Assembly (NCBI GenBank): GCA_049521055.1
Contig: JBEKPE010000001.1
Coordinates: 1-64,000, forward strand
Source of the DNA: FEN-987 sp049521055
GTDB lineage: Archaea; Thermoproteota; Bathyarchaeia; 40CM-2-53-6
Reading direction: 5' to 3'
DNA length: 64,000 bases
The translations under genes were made by a program, and so were the position numbers. How positions within the stretch are numbered: position 1 is the stretch's first letter; the number at the start of each line of letters is the position of its first letter. Of the stretch, positions 17,192-27,000 are shown in pieces. Under the pieces are notes generated by a model. It was not told the DNA's origin and did no database searches. It saw nothing but the letters and a program-made list of their open reading frames with translations.

Positions 17192-17932
17192 ATGGCGCCT
17201 CCGATTAACACACATCTAGCCTTAGTAGTCTTCATTCGAATCGTCGTCACTGGAAAAGCTCCAAAGCCTTCCTTTGTCGGTTCCGCGACAGGTTTTGTCT
17301 TTGAACATAACGAAAAGAGATTCTTAGTCACTAACCGACATGTCGTAGTCAAGGAAGAAGAGGAATTTTATCCCGATCAATTGCTCGTGCGAATCCACTC
17401 TAGTCAGGATACCGTTGAGATGACCAGAGAGGTTGCATTGCAGCTCTATGATGGAAATGGTCATCCCGTCTGGCTTGAACATCACGATAAAGCGATTGAT
17501 CTAGCGGCACTAGAAATTGGGGGCTTGCTCAAGGACACGGATATGGTAACTTGTTGGAAATCTAAGAACCTCGTGCCTCAAGACTATAGAGTAGAGGTCG
17601 GCGTTCCAGTATTCATTATCGGGTATCCACTGGGATTTTTCGATCAGAGTCACTATCTTCCACCTGTAAGAAGTGGATTTCTCGCTACGACGTACGGACT
17701 CGATTTCAATGGACTACCCATCTGTCTAATAGATGCAAACCTACACCCAGGAACTAGCGGAAGTCCAGTCCTAATTGTATCAGACGAGGATCATACTCCA
17801 TCTGTGTCAATCCAATCCGATTTGCCCTCATTCCTTCTTGGAGTCAACGCGGGTACATATTCGGTGTCTGGAGTGAGTTTAGGTTTGAACACCGTCTGGT
17901 ACAGCAAACTGTTAATGGATATTTTCCGCTAA
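17192..17932 (+). CDS. Trypsin-like serine peptidase
   Basis: A chymotrypsin-fold peptidase. The catalytic His lies in FLVTNRHVV, the Asp in AIDLAALEIG and the nucleophile Ser in LHPGTSGSPVLIV. The glycine before the core (GSATGFVFEHNEKRFLVTNR) is typical of trypsin-like domains in stress or regulatory proteases. The frame is open from 16931, but family-like sequence starts only at MAPPINTHLALVVFIR, hence the ATG at 17192. No clear signal peptide is present, and no PDZ domain follows, so this is not a full HtrA. Substrate and role are unknown. In islands such domains occur in defence modules, but here the partner is uncertain. Confidence 0.75.
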   Translation: MAPPINTHLALVVFIRIVVTGKAPKPSFVGSATGFVFEHNEKRFLVTNRHVVVKEEEEFYPDQLLVRIHSSQDTVEMTREVALQLYDGNGHPVWLEHHDKAIDLAALEIGGLLKDTDMVTCWKSKNLVPQDYRVEVGVPVFIIGYPLGFFDQSHYLPPVRSGFLATTYGLDFNGLPICLIDANLHPGTSGSPVLIVSDEDHTPSVSIQSDLPSFLLGVNAGTYSVSGVSLGLNTVWYSKLLMDIFR

Positions 17933-17948
17933 CAGATAGTGTGATAAC

Positions 17949-18266
17949 TCATTTGGGTTTCTCTGTCGAAAATCGGTAGTAGTATCCTACTACTGCCCCT
18001 ACAATTCCTGATAGGACAGCTGATTCGGTTTTTATGATATCGACAACCACTGGAGAAACTGTTATTGCAGGATTATTGATGAATAGGGCAAGCGGTGCAA
18101 TTAGCGTGATTAGGAAGCCAACAATAAGAATCCTTGCGATTTGAAAAGCCGCTGTTTCATGAGGAATTGGTAAAGGAGGCTGAGGATAAATCGGTTCTTC
18201 TAGTTCGTCAAAATCTGGTATATCATCATCGTCGAGTGCTGGGTCGTTCTCGGGCTGTTCAGCCAT
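17949..18266 (-). CDS. Small two-helix membrane protein
   Basis: A 105-residue protein with an acidic N-terminus (DPALDDDDIPDFDELEEPIY), a proline-rich linker, then two hydrophobic segments (ARILIVGFLITLIAPLALFI and SAVLSGIVGAVVGYYYRF). No family is recognised. It starts 13 nt after the RHH-like gene on the same strand, so the two may be co-transcribed. Confidence 0.55.
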   Translation of the reverse strand: MAEQPENDPALDDDDIPDFDELEEPIYPQPPLPIPHETAAFQIARILIVGFLITLIAPLALFINNPAITVSPVVVDIIKTESAVLSGIVGAVVGYYYRFSTEKPK

Positions 18267-18279
18267 TCAAGAAATCCGC

Positions 18280-18549
18280 CTAATCGGGTTTCAATTGGTG
18301 TGGCATGATTAACTTAAACTTCTTTCCGTCCGTTGTTTCGATTGTGATCGTGTTGTCGGTTGGGTCTTTGTATTTCTTTAAGGTCGCATAGATTTGTAAC
18401 ACTTCACGAATGAATCCACTCGTGTTAGTTCCACTCGCCTTTACTTCTTTCTCAAGAAAATCTAGAGCGGGTCCTTTGAATACGACCTGAACTGGTTTCT
18501 CGCTCGTTAGAACAGGAGTCATACTGCTCGTCTCAGTCGAATGTGCCAA
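18280..18549 (-). CDS. Ribbon-helix-helix-like small protein
   Basis: An 89-residue protein. The segment VQVVFKGPALDFLEKEVKAS followed by GTNTSGFIREVLQIYATLKK has the strand-helix-turn-helix pattern of MetJ/Arc-type antitoxins or regulators. DNA binding is inferred. It immediately follows the transposase remnant on the same strand, with no gap, and precedes a small membrane protein. Confidence 0.45.
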   Translation of the reverse strand: MAHSTETSSMTPVLTSEKPVQVVFKGPALDFLEKEVKASGTNTSGFIREVLQIYATLKKYKDPTDNTITIETTDGKKFKLIMPHQLKPD

Positions 18550-19225
18550 TCATGACTTATTTATGGGTTTCCCATGGTTTTTCCATGATGCGTTTTGTAT
18601 TAGTGTCATCCACTTGTCGTCCCCCTCGACTTTGATTCCTGCAACTTCTGCGGAAGTCTTTTCGTCTAATGCCATGTGCGGTCGAACATAGTTATGGAAT
18701 ATCTGTATGCCAGTGAGAATTGGGCTATTCGTTTTCTCCAGAGTTCTCATCACGCGCTCGCGATCACGAATCTCTCCGTTCATGCGCTCCATCTTGTTGT
18801 TATGAACCTCACCGTTCATTCTGATGTCGCGGATATGTTCAGGTCGAGTCTCTAACTTCTGCGTCCAAAACTCGTCTTTGAATGCTTCGTGAAAGTTCGG
18901 CGCACCGTCAGTTATGAGAGTCTTAGGTTGCTTTCGAGCCAGCTTCTTGCCCTGTTGGAATAGAGGTCTGAGATAATGCGTGATAATGCGCTCGAAAGAG
19001 TCTTCCGGATGACGAACTAGTACGAGGTCATACGACTTGATGATCTCATCCGTCATCTTCCTAACTTGTTCTTGGCTCTTGAGATCACTCTTGTAATCAA
19101 AGTAGCCAGACTGCTGTTGGTTGATTCGGCTGCTGCTGCTTGTTCTTTACTAGATAATTGAACTCGGTGACTAGGGTCTCGGCCTCGCCCTCTGAATTTG
19201 CACTTTGACCGTTGGGGGGAATCAT
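18550..19225 (-). pseudogene. DDE transposase/integrase, frameshifted and N-terminally truncated
   Basis: The 168 residues read from 19056 are the C-terminal catalytic part of a DDE-type transposase of the kind common in Nitrososphaeria. The second Asp lies in LITDGAPNFHEAF, the Glu region is NGEVHNNKMERMNGEIRDRE, and the end is HNYVRPHMALDEKT. In the same frame upstream one reads QQSGYFDYKSDLKSQEQVRK, and a further piece (ETLVTEFNYLVKNKQQQ) lies in another frame. This places a frameshift in the Gln-rich stretch near 19120-19150. No terminal inverted repeats are recognised. It is probably a dead insertion sequence. Confidence 0.65.
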
Positions 19226-19297
19226 CTCCCTAACATCTCTTCATTCTCATTACTACGTCGATCGTTTCTATCTTCAAATCTTAAAATTGAGAGGAAC

Positions 19298-20179
19298 ATG
19301 ATTGAGAATCGAAGATGTAGGGGAGTGTTCTTGAATTTCACATTGTCATTCAAGGCGTTCGCACATGATGTAAACAATCCTCCTTCCATGCAATCGAGCT
19401 GTGACGTTACGCTTGATGTCGTCAATACACGCGGGGTCCTGCAATTCTCCAAAGAAGCCGTGGGTGCTCAGACAGAGTACAAAGTCCTCGTACAAGACCC
19501 CAGTAGCATAGGCATCACAAGTGATGAACAAGAAATCGTAAACAGAGTTTCTCAGGATTTGGTCCTTGGGTGCAACATCATATTGGGGCGAGTTGCCCTA
19601 TCAATTTTCAGGTTAGATCTTGCCAAGCCGAACGTCATGGTTATCGCCTCTCCGAGTCAAGTAGTGGTGAAGGACACCCCAACCGGCAAGAGCATAGAGA
19701 TTAGCGAGGAAGGCCACGTTAGGGATGAGGTGCATCTTACAATTGGTACACGAGAAGCTCTCGATGAATCTAGAGTGGTACAAGTTTGCAACAAGCTCGT
19801 CACGTTTCGGCGATTCGTCATAGATGCGAGTTCGTCTCTGCCTCGGGCTAATCTAATCAACGCCCTCCACGAGTACGAGGCCGCTATGGCTTCGGTGGAC
19901 CGCCTTCTCACATTCAAACACTTGTACAATGTGCTAGAATTGATAACGAACATTGACGGCACAAACAGAGAGGGTTTCAGCCTAGATAATCAGATGGCTT
20001 CAGATAGCGGCACACCAGTCACCGAATGTGAGGATTGGCGAATCCTGTACAATCGGACCAAGCACATTCACCGTAGTTCAACTGATGTTGCAACTTTCGT
20101 GACCGGCTTGGAGAAGCTAACCACCTACATTCCGGTAATGAGACAAGCTTCAGGAAAGAAGCTCGCTACCCTGCTATAA
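19298..20179 (+). CDS. Hypothetical protein
   Basis: Not recognised. The frame is open from 19205, but early residues look unstructured and the region overlaps transposase debris. Candidate starts are ATG at 19298 or 19389. The body is soluble and mixed alpha/beta (SCDVTLDVVNTRGVLQFSKE, SKIG-free), with two conserved-looking helices near the end (NALHEYEAAMASVDRLLTF and LYNVLELITNIDGTN). The C-terminal ITNIDGTN...WRILYNRTKHIHR region recalls domains of small accessory-element proteins, but no function is claimed. Confidence 0.5.
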   Translation: MIENRRCRGVFLNFTLSFKAFAHDVNNPPSMQSSCDVTLDVVNTRGVLQFSKEAVGAQTEYKVLVQDPSSIGITSDEQEIVNRVSQDLVLGCNIILGRVALSIFRLDLAKPNVMVIASPSQVVVKDTPTGKSIEISEEGHVRDEVHLTIGTREALDESRVVQVCNKLVTFRRFVIDASSSLPRANLINALHEYEAAMASVDRLLTFKHLYNVLELITNIDGTNREGFSLDNQMASDSGTPVTECEDWRILYNRTKHIHRSSTDVATFVTGLEKLTTYIPVMRQASGKKLATLL

Positions 20180-20315
20180 CCCCCTTGAAGTCTAGTCAGC
20201 AATTGCAGTTACCAAGTACCTCAATTGTCTAGTTTGAATGACTAGGTAACTAGGACAACGTCGCAATCGAGAATGTTAAGTGAATCTGAACCGTAGACAG
20301 ACACAGTAAATACGC

Positions 20316-20516
20316 GTGCTAAGATCAACATCTCTCCATCCTGTAATGATTGACACTCCGATCCTTTCAGGAGTCGAGAAATTGAGTAGACTACGGCTTT
20401 ACTTCTACGCCCATTTGGTGGAAGGAGTGACTGAGAAGTTCTATGAGTTGATGGATTGGGCTGAAGTGGTCTCAATGAGCATGAAATCGTCAAAGACTTC
20501 TATATGCGGTGTCTAA
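20316..20516 (+). CDS. Doubtful small protein in a 380-base gap
   Basis: A 66-residue frame from a GTG, or 56 from the ATG at 20346, containing SRLRLYFYAHLVEGVTEKFY. Composition is plausible for a protein, but there is no family match and no clear promoter. The rest of 20180-20557 shows nothing else apart from an A-run (20525-20533) just before the next gene. Confidence 0.2.
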   Translation: MLRSTSLHPVMIDTPILSGVEKLSRLRLYFYAHLVEGVTEKFYELMDWAEVVSMSMKSSKTSICGV

Positions 20517-20557
20517 GATTCAACCAAAAAAAAGTGATGTGAGAGTGACTGAGATTC

Positions 20558-21076
20558 ATGGTTGATTGGGCTCAAGCCGGAATCGAATTTGTTGCCGTGC
20601 TGGTAGGCGTAATCGCTGGTTTTGAGTTTGATAGGTTTCGCGACTGGGGAACGAGGAACAAAGAAAAGGTGGAATTTCTCAAGCTGTTACGGGAAGAACT
20701 TGATGAGAACCTCAAGATGCTCAAAGAAGAAACATATCCTAAGTTCAAGGATGAGTTTGGCTATATGCCCACCCAAGGATTGCGCGTCGACACATGGCAC
20801 GCACTGTCCGACCGTGTCGCCCTCGTGAAAAGTGCAACCCTTAGAAAGGAAGTCTTGACTACCTATGCAAAATTCGACATGTACGAAAGAACCTTGTCGC
20901 GTTACTTAGACATCTGCTACACGTTACTGATCCTGCCGGATAATTCGGAGAACGAGGAAATCCTGAGAAGTAACATAAAGCTACACGCCGGCACGATAGT
21001 TGCCCAGCTCAAAGGCATTCTTGACCTCATTGCTAGAGTAATTGCCGGTATAGATGACGAACTTCACGACTGCTAG
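20558..21076 (+). CDS. Hypothetical protein with N-terminal membrane anchor
   Basis: A 172-residue protein. One hydrophobic helix near the N-terminus (AGIEFVAVLVGVIAGFEF) is followed by a long, mostly helical soluble part (KVEFLKLLREELDENLKMLK). Such short N-terminally anchored helical proteins are widespread in prokaryotic accessory DNA, and the function is unknown. Its last four bases overlap the end of a convergent small membrane protein. Confidence 0.55.
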   Translation: MVDWAQAGIEFVAVLVGVIAGFEFDRFRDWGTRNKEKVEFLKLLREELDENLKMLKEETYPKFKDEFGYMPTQGLRVDTWHALSDRVALVKSATLRKEVLTTYAKFDMYERTLSRYLDICYTLLILPDNSENEEILRSNIKLHAGTIVAQLKGILDLIARVIAGIDDELHDC

Positions 21077-21317
21077 GCGAGTTTTCTTTTTAGAACTCTT
21101 CGGCGTACTTTACGGTACGCAGCGAAATACAATAGCGGACCGACGATAATCGAGCCTAACCCACCAATTGCCATCAACGAAGCCCATTCTGGTGCGCCGG
21201 TTAATTTTGAGATGTATTCGGTGATTCCATTCAGCAGCATCAGTACAAGACCTGCGAGGATTCCTCCTAGGAAGGAATCGGCCTCTACGTCTCACTCTCG
21301 CAAGCCTTCGACCCCAT
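21073..21317 (-). pseudogene. Small two-helix membrane protein, apparently frameshifted near its start
   Basis: In one frame an ATG at 21240 gives 55 residues (MLLNGITEYISKL, GAPEWASLMAIGGL, a helix, and a basic tail RKVRRRVLKRKLA). The same frame is open upstream and reads ADSFLGGILAGLVL, clearly the first half of a membrane helix, but no start codon precedes it. The sequence MGSKACESET is found in the neighbouring frame from an ATG at 21317, so one indel near 21275-21285 would join them. It could also be a real 55-residue protein. Confidence 0.4.
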
Positions 21318-21562
21318 GAACATAAACTCGCAACGACTCCAACGAGCCTCTCAGATTTCGTTTGACTCTATACGGAAATTAGATACTTACGCAGAACTCT
21401 TGACGTTGCAGAAAGTCAGATTCAACCTTCCGAGCCGGGTTCCCCCACCCACTTCGTGGCGCCCTACCCCCTATCCGAGGGGGGTAAAAGTATGCATCAA
21501 AGATTCTCCAACAACCTACTGGCACTTGTCCGCAACTAACGAACTTGAATCTGTTTTGGCGG

Positions 21563-22174
21563 CTAGACAGGGCGGAGGGTTCGCTGTGACGTTGTCCGTC
21601 CGCAGTGTGGGCAACTAAATATTGTGACATGGTAAGCCGGCGGTGGAGAGCCATGGAGTATGCGTGAACCGTCCAAGCGTGTATAGAAATCTTCGGTCTT
21701 GCGCATGATGACTCCGCAACTTCTACACTTTGGAGTTGTCATGACCCTCAAAAACAGCCAAACCATCATTACTACGCTCACAAAGCTCAATCCTACTCCG
21801 GAAAGGAATACGCTGTCAGCAGATTGCAATTGGCTAACGTACGCGGAAAACGGTTCAGTGTACCCATTGATACCAGTACAGGAGACACCATTGCAGGAAC
21901 CAGAGGTTACTACTACACTCGAAATCAAGTTGTTACCGTACTGAATCACTAACCCGCCTAATCCCAACAAGCAGAACGCGGCTATGAGGAGAATCCTGTC
22001 GTTTCGGCTCCATCTACTATCTTTCTTTGGTTTGCGGCCGTAGTCTGTTTCAGCCGCTTGGGTATTCGTCAACTTAGACCCATGTAACTCACGTGTTCGG
22101 TCGAGAAAAATGCTTTCCTTTCTTCGAGTGATTATTAGAACCCGTTGGTCGAAACTCAGATAAACTAAAGCCAA
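21563..22174 (-). CDS. Membrane protein with C-terminal zinc-ribbon pairs
   Basis: A 203-residue protein. It has a basic N-terminus, two hydrophobic helices (RILLIAAFCLLGLGGLVI and FLSGVGLSFVSVVMMVWLFL) enclosing an extracytoplasmic loop with two Cys, then a cytoplasmic tail with CRSCG and CPHCGR. It is not recognised. It is the last minus-strand gene of a run that includes the AbiV-like protein, the zinc/membrane protein and the helicase-nuclease, though a 230-base gap separates it from them. The ORF 5' region may start later than 22174. The 21318-21560 stretch beside it holds no supported gene. Confidence 0.5.
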   Translation of the reverse strand: MALVYLSFDQRVLIITRRKESIFLDRTRELHGSKLTNTQAAETDYGRKPKKDSRWSRNDRILLIAAFCLLGLGGLVIQYGNNLISSVVVTSGSCNGVSCTGINGYTEPFSAYVSQLQSADSVFLSGVGLSFVSVVMMVWLFLRVMTTPKCRSCGVIMRKTEDFYTRLDGSRILHGSPPPAYHVTIFSCPHCGRTTSQRTLRPV

Positions 22175-22203
22175 GAATTCTCAAGCACAGGCGAACGTTC
22201 GCA

Positions 22204-22470
22204 ATGCGGGAAACCGATGAGCTCCTTCGTGACATTGGAACACTCATCAATGAAATTTCCGCAGTCGGCGTTGGCAAAAGAGTAAACTACGCAGTAGGTC
22301 TACTAGGGGAAGTGATTCGTCACCTCCCGGATCGAGAAAAACCAGGCATGTACTTGGGCATATTGACCTCGAACAGATTTTCATTCGCTTCCACTAATTC
22401 TTCTCTTCACTTTCTCCTCGCCTCCTCCTCTTCGCTTGGATATTCTATCCAACGTTTCTTTTTTGCATAG
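22204..22470 (+). CDS. Doubtful small protein
   Basis: The first 60 residues (MRETDELLRDIGTLINEISA..) look protein-like, but the last third overlaps the convergent AbiV-like gene and has a Ser/Leu-rich composition typical of a shadow frame. It may be a truncated gene in the 230-base gap between 22174 and 22407. Confidence 0.22.
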   Translation: MRETDELLRDIGTLINEISAVGVGKRVNYAVGLLGEVIRHLPDREKPGMYLGILTSNRFSFASTNSSLHFLLASSSSLGYSIQRFFFA

Positions 22471-23105
22471 AATACCAGGTCGTCCTTGTAGCAGTACCAC
22501 CTTCCCTCATCCAACAGTGTCATGGGTGCGCCGCAGCGTTTGCAATGGCGAGCTTGAGTCAACGAGGGCGTTGAAACCAATTCGTCTATTCGCTGTCTCA
22601 GTGTTGCTACTGTGAGCCGGACGTTATTTATCCAGAACGGAGTCATCTGGTTCAAGTACAATTGCTCCTGTTCAGATAGAACATTTGGCGTGCTCCATCC
22701 ACCATCCTCATTCCTATCCACGTAGAAGCCGTACAATTGCTTCTCGACATCGTATCGTTTACCTACGTCGCTGCTCTGTTGAACAATCTTGTCTTTGTCC
22801 GGTTTCTTACTGCCCGCATCGAGAACATCAAACCAGATAGGATAAGCTTGGAGCTTGTATACGTGAGATCGATACTTATCGTCCCATTGAGTTTTTGAAA
22901 TGTCAGCTTTCTCAACGTAGGATTTGAGCAACATGCCGGCTTTGTTTGTTTCTTCCCATGCGAGCAGAGACACGGCGAAACTTGTCTGAATAGTGCCCTT
23001 GTTTAGAAGGATGGTGGAATCCCTACACAGGCGCTCGGCGTTGTCACACGAAGCTTTGGCTCCTTTTAGGGCATCTTGCCATCGTACCGCCGCGTTGAAC
23101 CTCAT
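22407..23105 (-). CDS. AbiV-like abortive infection protein with C-terminal zinc ribbon
   Basis: The N-terminal half has the AbiV/HEPN-like pattern: CDNAERLCRDSTILLNKG, then QTSFAVSLLAWEETNKAGML and WDDKYRSHVYKLQ. It matches the NA..L..DA.LL..G...A..LA..A.EE..K and KWxxHxxK features of AbiV proteins, which block phage growth in Lactococcus. The C-terminal part adds CKRCGAPMT...WYC, a zinc ribbon I do not know from classical AbiV. It is 24 nt from the upstream zinc/membrane gene, so it is probably co-transcribed with the helicase-nuclease. A defence role is inference from family and context. Confidence 0.6.
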   Translation of the reverse strand: MRFNAAVRWQDALKGAKASCDNAERLCRDSTILLNKGTIQTSFAVSLLAWEETNKAGMLLKSYVEKADISKTQWDDKYRSHVYKLQAYPIWFDVLDAGSKKPDKDKIVQQSSDVGKRYDVEKQLYGFYVDRNEDGGWSTPNVLSEQEQLYLNQMTPFWINNVRLTVATLRQRIDELVSTPSLTQARHCKRCGAPMTLLDEGRWYCYKDDLVFYAKKKRWIEYPSEEEEARRK

Positions 23106-23129
23106 CGGATTCCCCCGAATTACCAGGAG

Positions 23130-23966
23130 TCACCTACACTTGAGATGAATCCACTTGACGTCATCGTCTTTATCCTTCCACCATGTTATTTCGTCACCTA
23201 GGTTTATCCTGCGATGGCATCGAGGGCACCTTCCCGAATAATCCGCTTTCGCACGTGAACCATCCCAAGGAACAGGATCACGGGAAAATCTACCATTGAC
23301 CCCAGAGTCTCTTATACTGCCAGCCGGACTCGTATCACAATGTGGGCATTCTTGTTCTAGGTCATAACCATGAGGGCATACGTTATCTGACTTTAGGGAG
23401 GCTCCACACTCTTCACAGAAGGTGCTGTCCAGAGGTATTCGAGTTCCACAATGGTCACAGAATTGCACATTCGGCTTGATTGGGATGGTGCTCCTTCGCC
23501 GCGCAGAAGTCTGCTCATTCCGAAAAGATGTTGAAGGTTGAACGCGTCGCTTCCATGAGGCCATTAATGTAGCTGCGACAATAAACGCGGCCACGATCAC
23601 ACTAATGCCTCCCGCTTGTGACATGGCATGAGACGCTAGTGTGGCTTCACTGCTGGACGTAGTTACGAGTAGTTGCGTGGATGTGTATGGAGCTATGGCA
23701 GTGCTCGTGGATGCAATCACATCTGTTCTTGTCAGACTGCTGCAACCTAGATGATTACAGAGACTAGTGTAGCTGGAAATGGTGTATGCGACGGAGGCTG
23801 TGAGATAAGACGTGCCCGTATCAGCTGTTCTAGTTGTGATTGTCACTTGAGATGTTACGGTCTCTCCCGGTACCGTCGGAGTAATGAGATAGAAACCCAG
23901 CCCCAGCAAGATCACCACACAGAACGTGGCGAAAAACAAGAGAACACGTCTTCGTCTTGCCTCCAT
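23130..23966 (-). CDS. Membrane protein with zinc ribbons and a PARP-like CxxC-HxxC finger
   Basis: A 278-residue protein. Residues 6-28 form a membrane helix, followed by a Ser/Thr-rich extracytoplasmic stretch and a second helix near 117-137. The cytoplasmic tail has CDHCG..CEECG and CPHGYD..CPHCD ribbons. It ends CPRCHRRINLGDEITWWKDK and WIHLKC, which resembles a PARP-type zinc finger. Such tails bind nucleic acid or proteins. It lies 64 nt after the helicase-nuclease and 24 nt before the AbiV-like gene, so it may be the membrane sensor or effector of one operon. Function is unknown. Confidence 0.55.
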   Translation of the reverse strand: MEARRRRVLLFFATFCVVILLGLGFYLITPTVPGETVTSQVTITTRTADTGTSYLTASVAYTISSYTSLCNHLGCSSLTRTDVIASTSTAIAPYTSTQLLVTTSSSEATLASHAMSQAGGISVIVAAFIVAATLMASWKRRVQPSTSFRNEQTSARRRSTIPIKPNVQFCDHCGTRIPLDSTFCEECGASLKSDNVCPHGYDLEQECPHCDTSPAGSIRDSGVNGRFSRDPVPWDGSRAKADYSGRCPRCHRRINLGDEITWWKDKDDDVKWIHLKCR

Positions 23967-24030
23967 TAATTCGCCAGCCTACTTATGAGAATCCATGGTA
24001 CTTACAACACTCAAGTCTTATCCTCGACAC

Positions 24031-27000
24031 TCACGCCTTTCTCCCGTTATTGGCTTGCAGCAACTCGATTTTGCCGAACTTGCCCGACTGCAACGAGATC
24101 TTCCCATTAAATTCCTTCGTATAGCCGTTGATTATGCGAATCGTATCTCCAACGTTTACAAGGTCGGTTTCTGCATCCCACAAAATTACGTAGCATTCAT
24201 TTCCGTCAGATTCTAACACTGCCTCAGCAAACCTTAGAGTCGGGCCATTTCTTTTCTTACGCACTTGCACCGGATCAATGCGAATTAACTTGCCAGTTGT
24301 TGTAATGCCTCTCATGCCGTCATGTATTGACTTGAATGACGTAGATTTGAGCACGCTTTCGACTCTTAGACCAACATCTTTCAGCAGCTGACGAGCAGTT
24401 GCTTCGCCTACAAATCGCATCATTGATTCTGACGATTCGTATTGCGAGAGAATGTTTAGGCTCCCGTACCAGACGATTGAGTTGTCTATTATGCAGAGCT
24501 TCTCGTGTGTTTTCGCGTTAAATTCGATGCGCGCCCCAATATTTTGCAGCATCTGTACGCCATCCCTTGCTGAACTCTTCAGTGGTTCATCTTCGAATTG
24601 GTTTTCAGGCGGTTTAGTCAATATCCGAACAGATACTTTCCGTTCAATCGCTGTCTTTAGTGTGTCACTAAGCTTTCGTACTCTCCGCGCCGTGACGAAA
24701 GCCGACACGATAGCAATATCCTCTTTTGCGTTTGTTAGGTCTGACTCGAAGGCGGGGTAGAACTCTTCAGCTCTATAAGTGGCGATTTTCCCTTGGGATT
24801 CTGTCTCGTCAGCTTCGGCGTGTTCGGCGGGGTAGGTGAGGAATTGTTCCCCTGTTAGTTGGATTCCATTATCCTTGCAATCCTCTATTATCTTGAGGAG
24901 AAGTTCATCCGGGTCTAGGTTCTTAGCGAGGTACGACAAGTTTCCAATGAGGATTAGTTTGTCTTGGGCTCGTGAAATTGCCACGTTAAGTAGCCGTTCA
25001 CTTTGATGATCATCACTATGCTTGACGCGGATCAAACGACTTGGACTATTGGGGCCACTGTCTGAGATATCGAAGATCACTATCTCTTTCTGTCTTCCTT
25101 GAAACCTGTGAACCGTAGCTACCTCGACGTACTTTTTGAGGTTCAAATCTTCGATTCTCTTGGCAAGAATCCTCGCTTGAGCCCGATATGGTGTTATGAT
25201 GCCGATCTTGGTGAAGCCATTTTTGATGCCTTCCCTGGCCATGCAAACCGCTAACTCTGCCTGGATCAAGTTGATGCGAGAACCTGATTGCTCATGAATT
25301 GTTGACCATGGATTCAGGTTTGAGCTGTCCAAGAGAATGAGGGAATAATCCGCCCCCGGCGGCTTGATAACATTCGCTCCACGTCTTACACTTTCATCGT
25401 CTTTCAGACGACCACCGTAAATGCGGTTGCTGACAATTCCCGAAATGTCAGGATTCATCCGATACTGGGTGGTTAACATTCCACAGATGTTCTCGTGTGA
25501 TTCCAGAGTATTCGAGTCAATACCCAGTAATTCAAAGATGTCTCGTTTCATCCACTGTATGACATAATCGGTTTCTGCCATTGCAATGGCTGGAAGTTGT
25601 TTGAAGTCCCCAACAATGAGAACTCTCGCGCTTGATAACCCCGCTACGAAGTATAGCATCGGCAATGTAGCCATACTAGCCTCGTCAACCACGACTAGGT
25701 CAAACTTACTGCCCGCTAAGTCGGCACTGAGCCAAGCCTTTGCCATCGTTGTGCCGATAATTCTCGCATTCGCAATGATCTCCTTCTCAATCTTGCTTCT
25801 GACCTCCCGTAACTCGGAGAGTCGCGAGTTGTTTTGGGCTACCTTAGACGATGCGATGATAGATTCCTGAACGAGCTGAGGTCGCTTTCCCACTACCTTG
25901 TTAGCCTGACTCCTGATCGGATCTAAGACTGCGACTGCTTGACTGTAGGTCTGTTGAGCTGACAATAGTTGCTCATGCAACAAATCGTGGCCTCTAATAG
26001 AATTATTCAGCTCACCGGCTAAGCGGTCAACATTAACACCTCGAACTGCACGCTCGATCTTTGACATTGACTTCGCTCTATCGAATCTCTGCTCAACGTC
26101 TTTCCGCGATTCATCACTCAGATCAAGTTGTTTTCGGAGTTGGTCAAGATTTGCTTGGCCTGAAACGACTCGCGAGTTTAATCGTTCATATTCATCTAGA
26201 ATGCCGACGTCACGTCGCAATTGTTCAACGCGCCGTAGGAATGACTCATTTGCTCTTTCAAGTTCACCAATCTCTTCATCGATCTCCTTGCTCCTCTGTT
26301 TGACAATATGCTTGAACACAACGCAGGGAGGGACATCGACTTGGGGCACACCGACCCTAACAATATCACCGGGGAAGGCATTAGTATCGTTTAGGTGTAT
26401 GTCTTTATGAACCAATTTCTCGGTGTCAGAGATAGCGTTGTCAACGGCGACATTAGTATTCGAAGTGATAAGCACTCGTCCGCCCGCGCCAAAGCAATGA
26501 GATATGACGGATGAGATCGTTTTCGTTTTACCGGTTCCAGGTGGCCCCCAAATGAAGAACACCTCACTACCGGCGCTGTGTTCTACCGCTGATTTCTGAG
26601 AGTAATTCAGGTCGGTTGATGTGGCTATAGGAACGCGCCCAAGCTTCGGCTGATTCTCTCCTAATAATGTGTGGGCAAGGGTTTTATTGAAATTCGGAGG
26701 AGGGGATTTGATGAGGTTTCTTAGTCGTTCTAGGATGAATATTGGATCAGTGAACATTTTGGCCCTCGGAACAGCACTAGGTAGATTCGACTTTACTGCC
26801 AACATGATCTCTTGCCCAACGACTGAAATTATCTCTGCTTCCACTCGGTTCTTCGAATCACCTATTTGCAGGAGTACCGGAACGTCGGTCTCCAATCTAT
26901 CTCCGTCGAAGTCGAATCTGTAGACGAAGCTGCCGGCCACTTCGTTTACCTTTTCTCCATTTCTAATTTGATAGAATCGGCTTCCACCTTCCTTCTTTAT

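Noticed and set aside
17949..18549. Toxin-antitoxin pair made of the RHH-like and two-helix membrane proteins
   Set aside because: The second gene shows no toxin motif; the pairing is possible but unsupported.
21316..21618. Open frame on the plus strand (100 codons) overlapping the end of the 21563-22174 gene
   Set aside because: Composition with RVPPPTSWRPTPYPRG is typical of a non-coding frame, and it conflicts with the better-supported minus-strand gene and with the small membrane gene.
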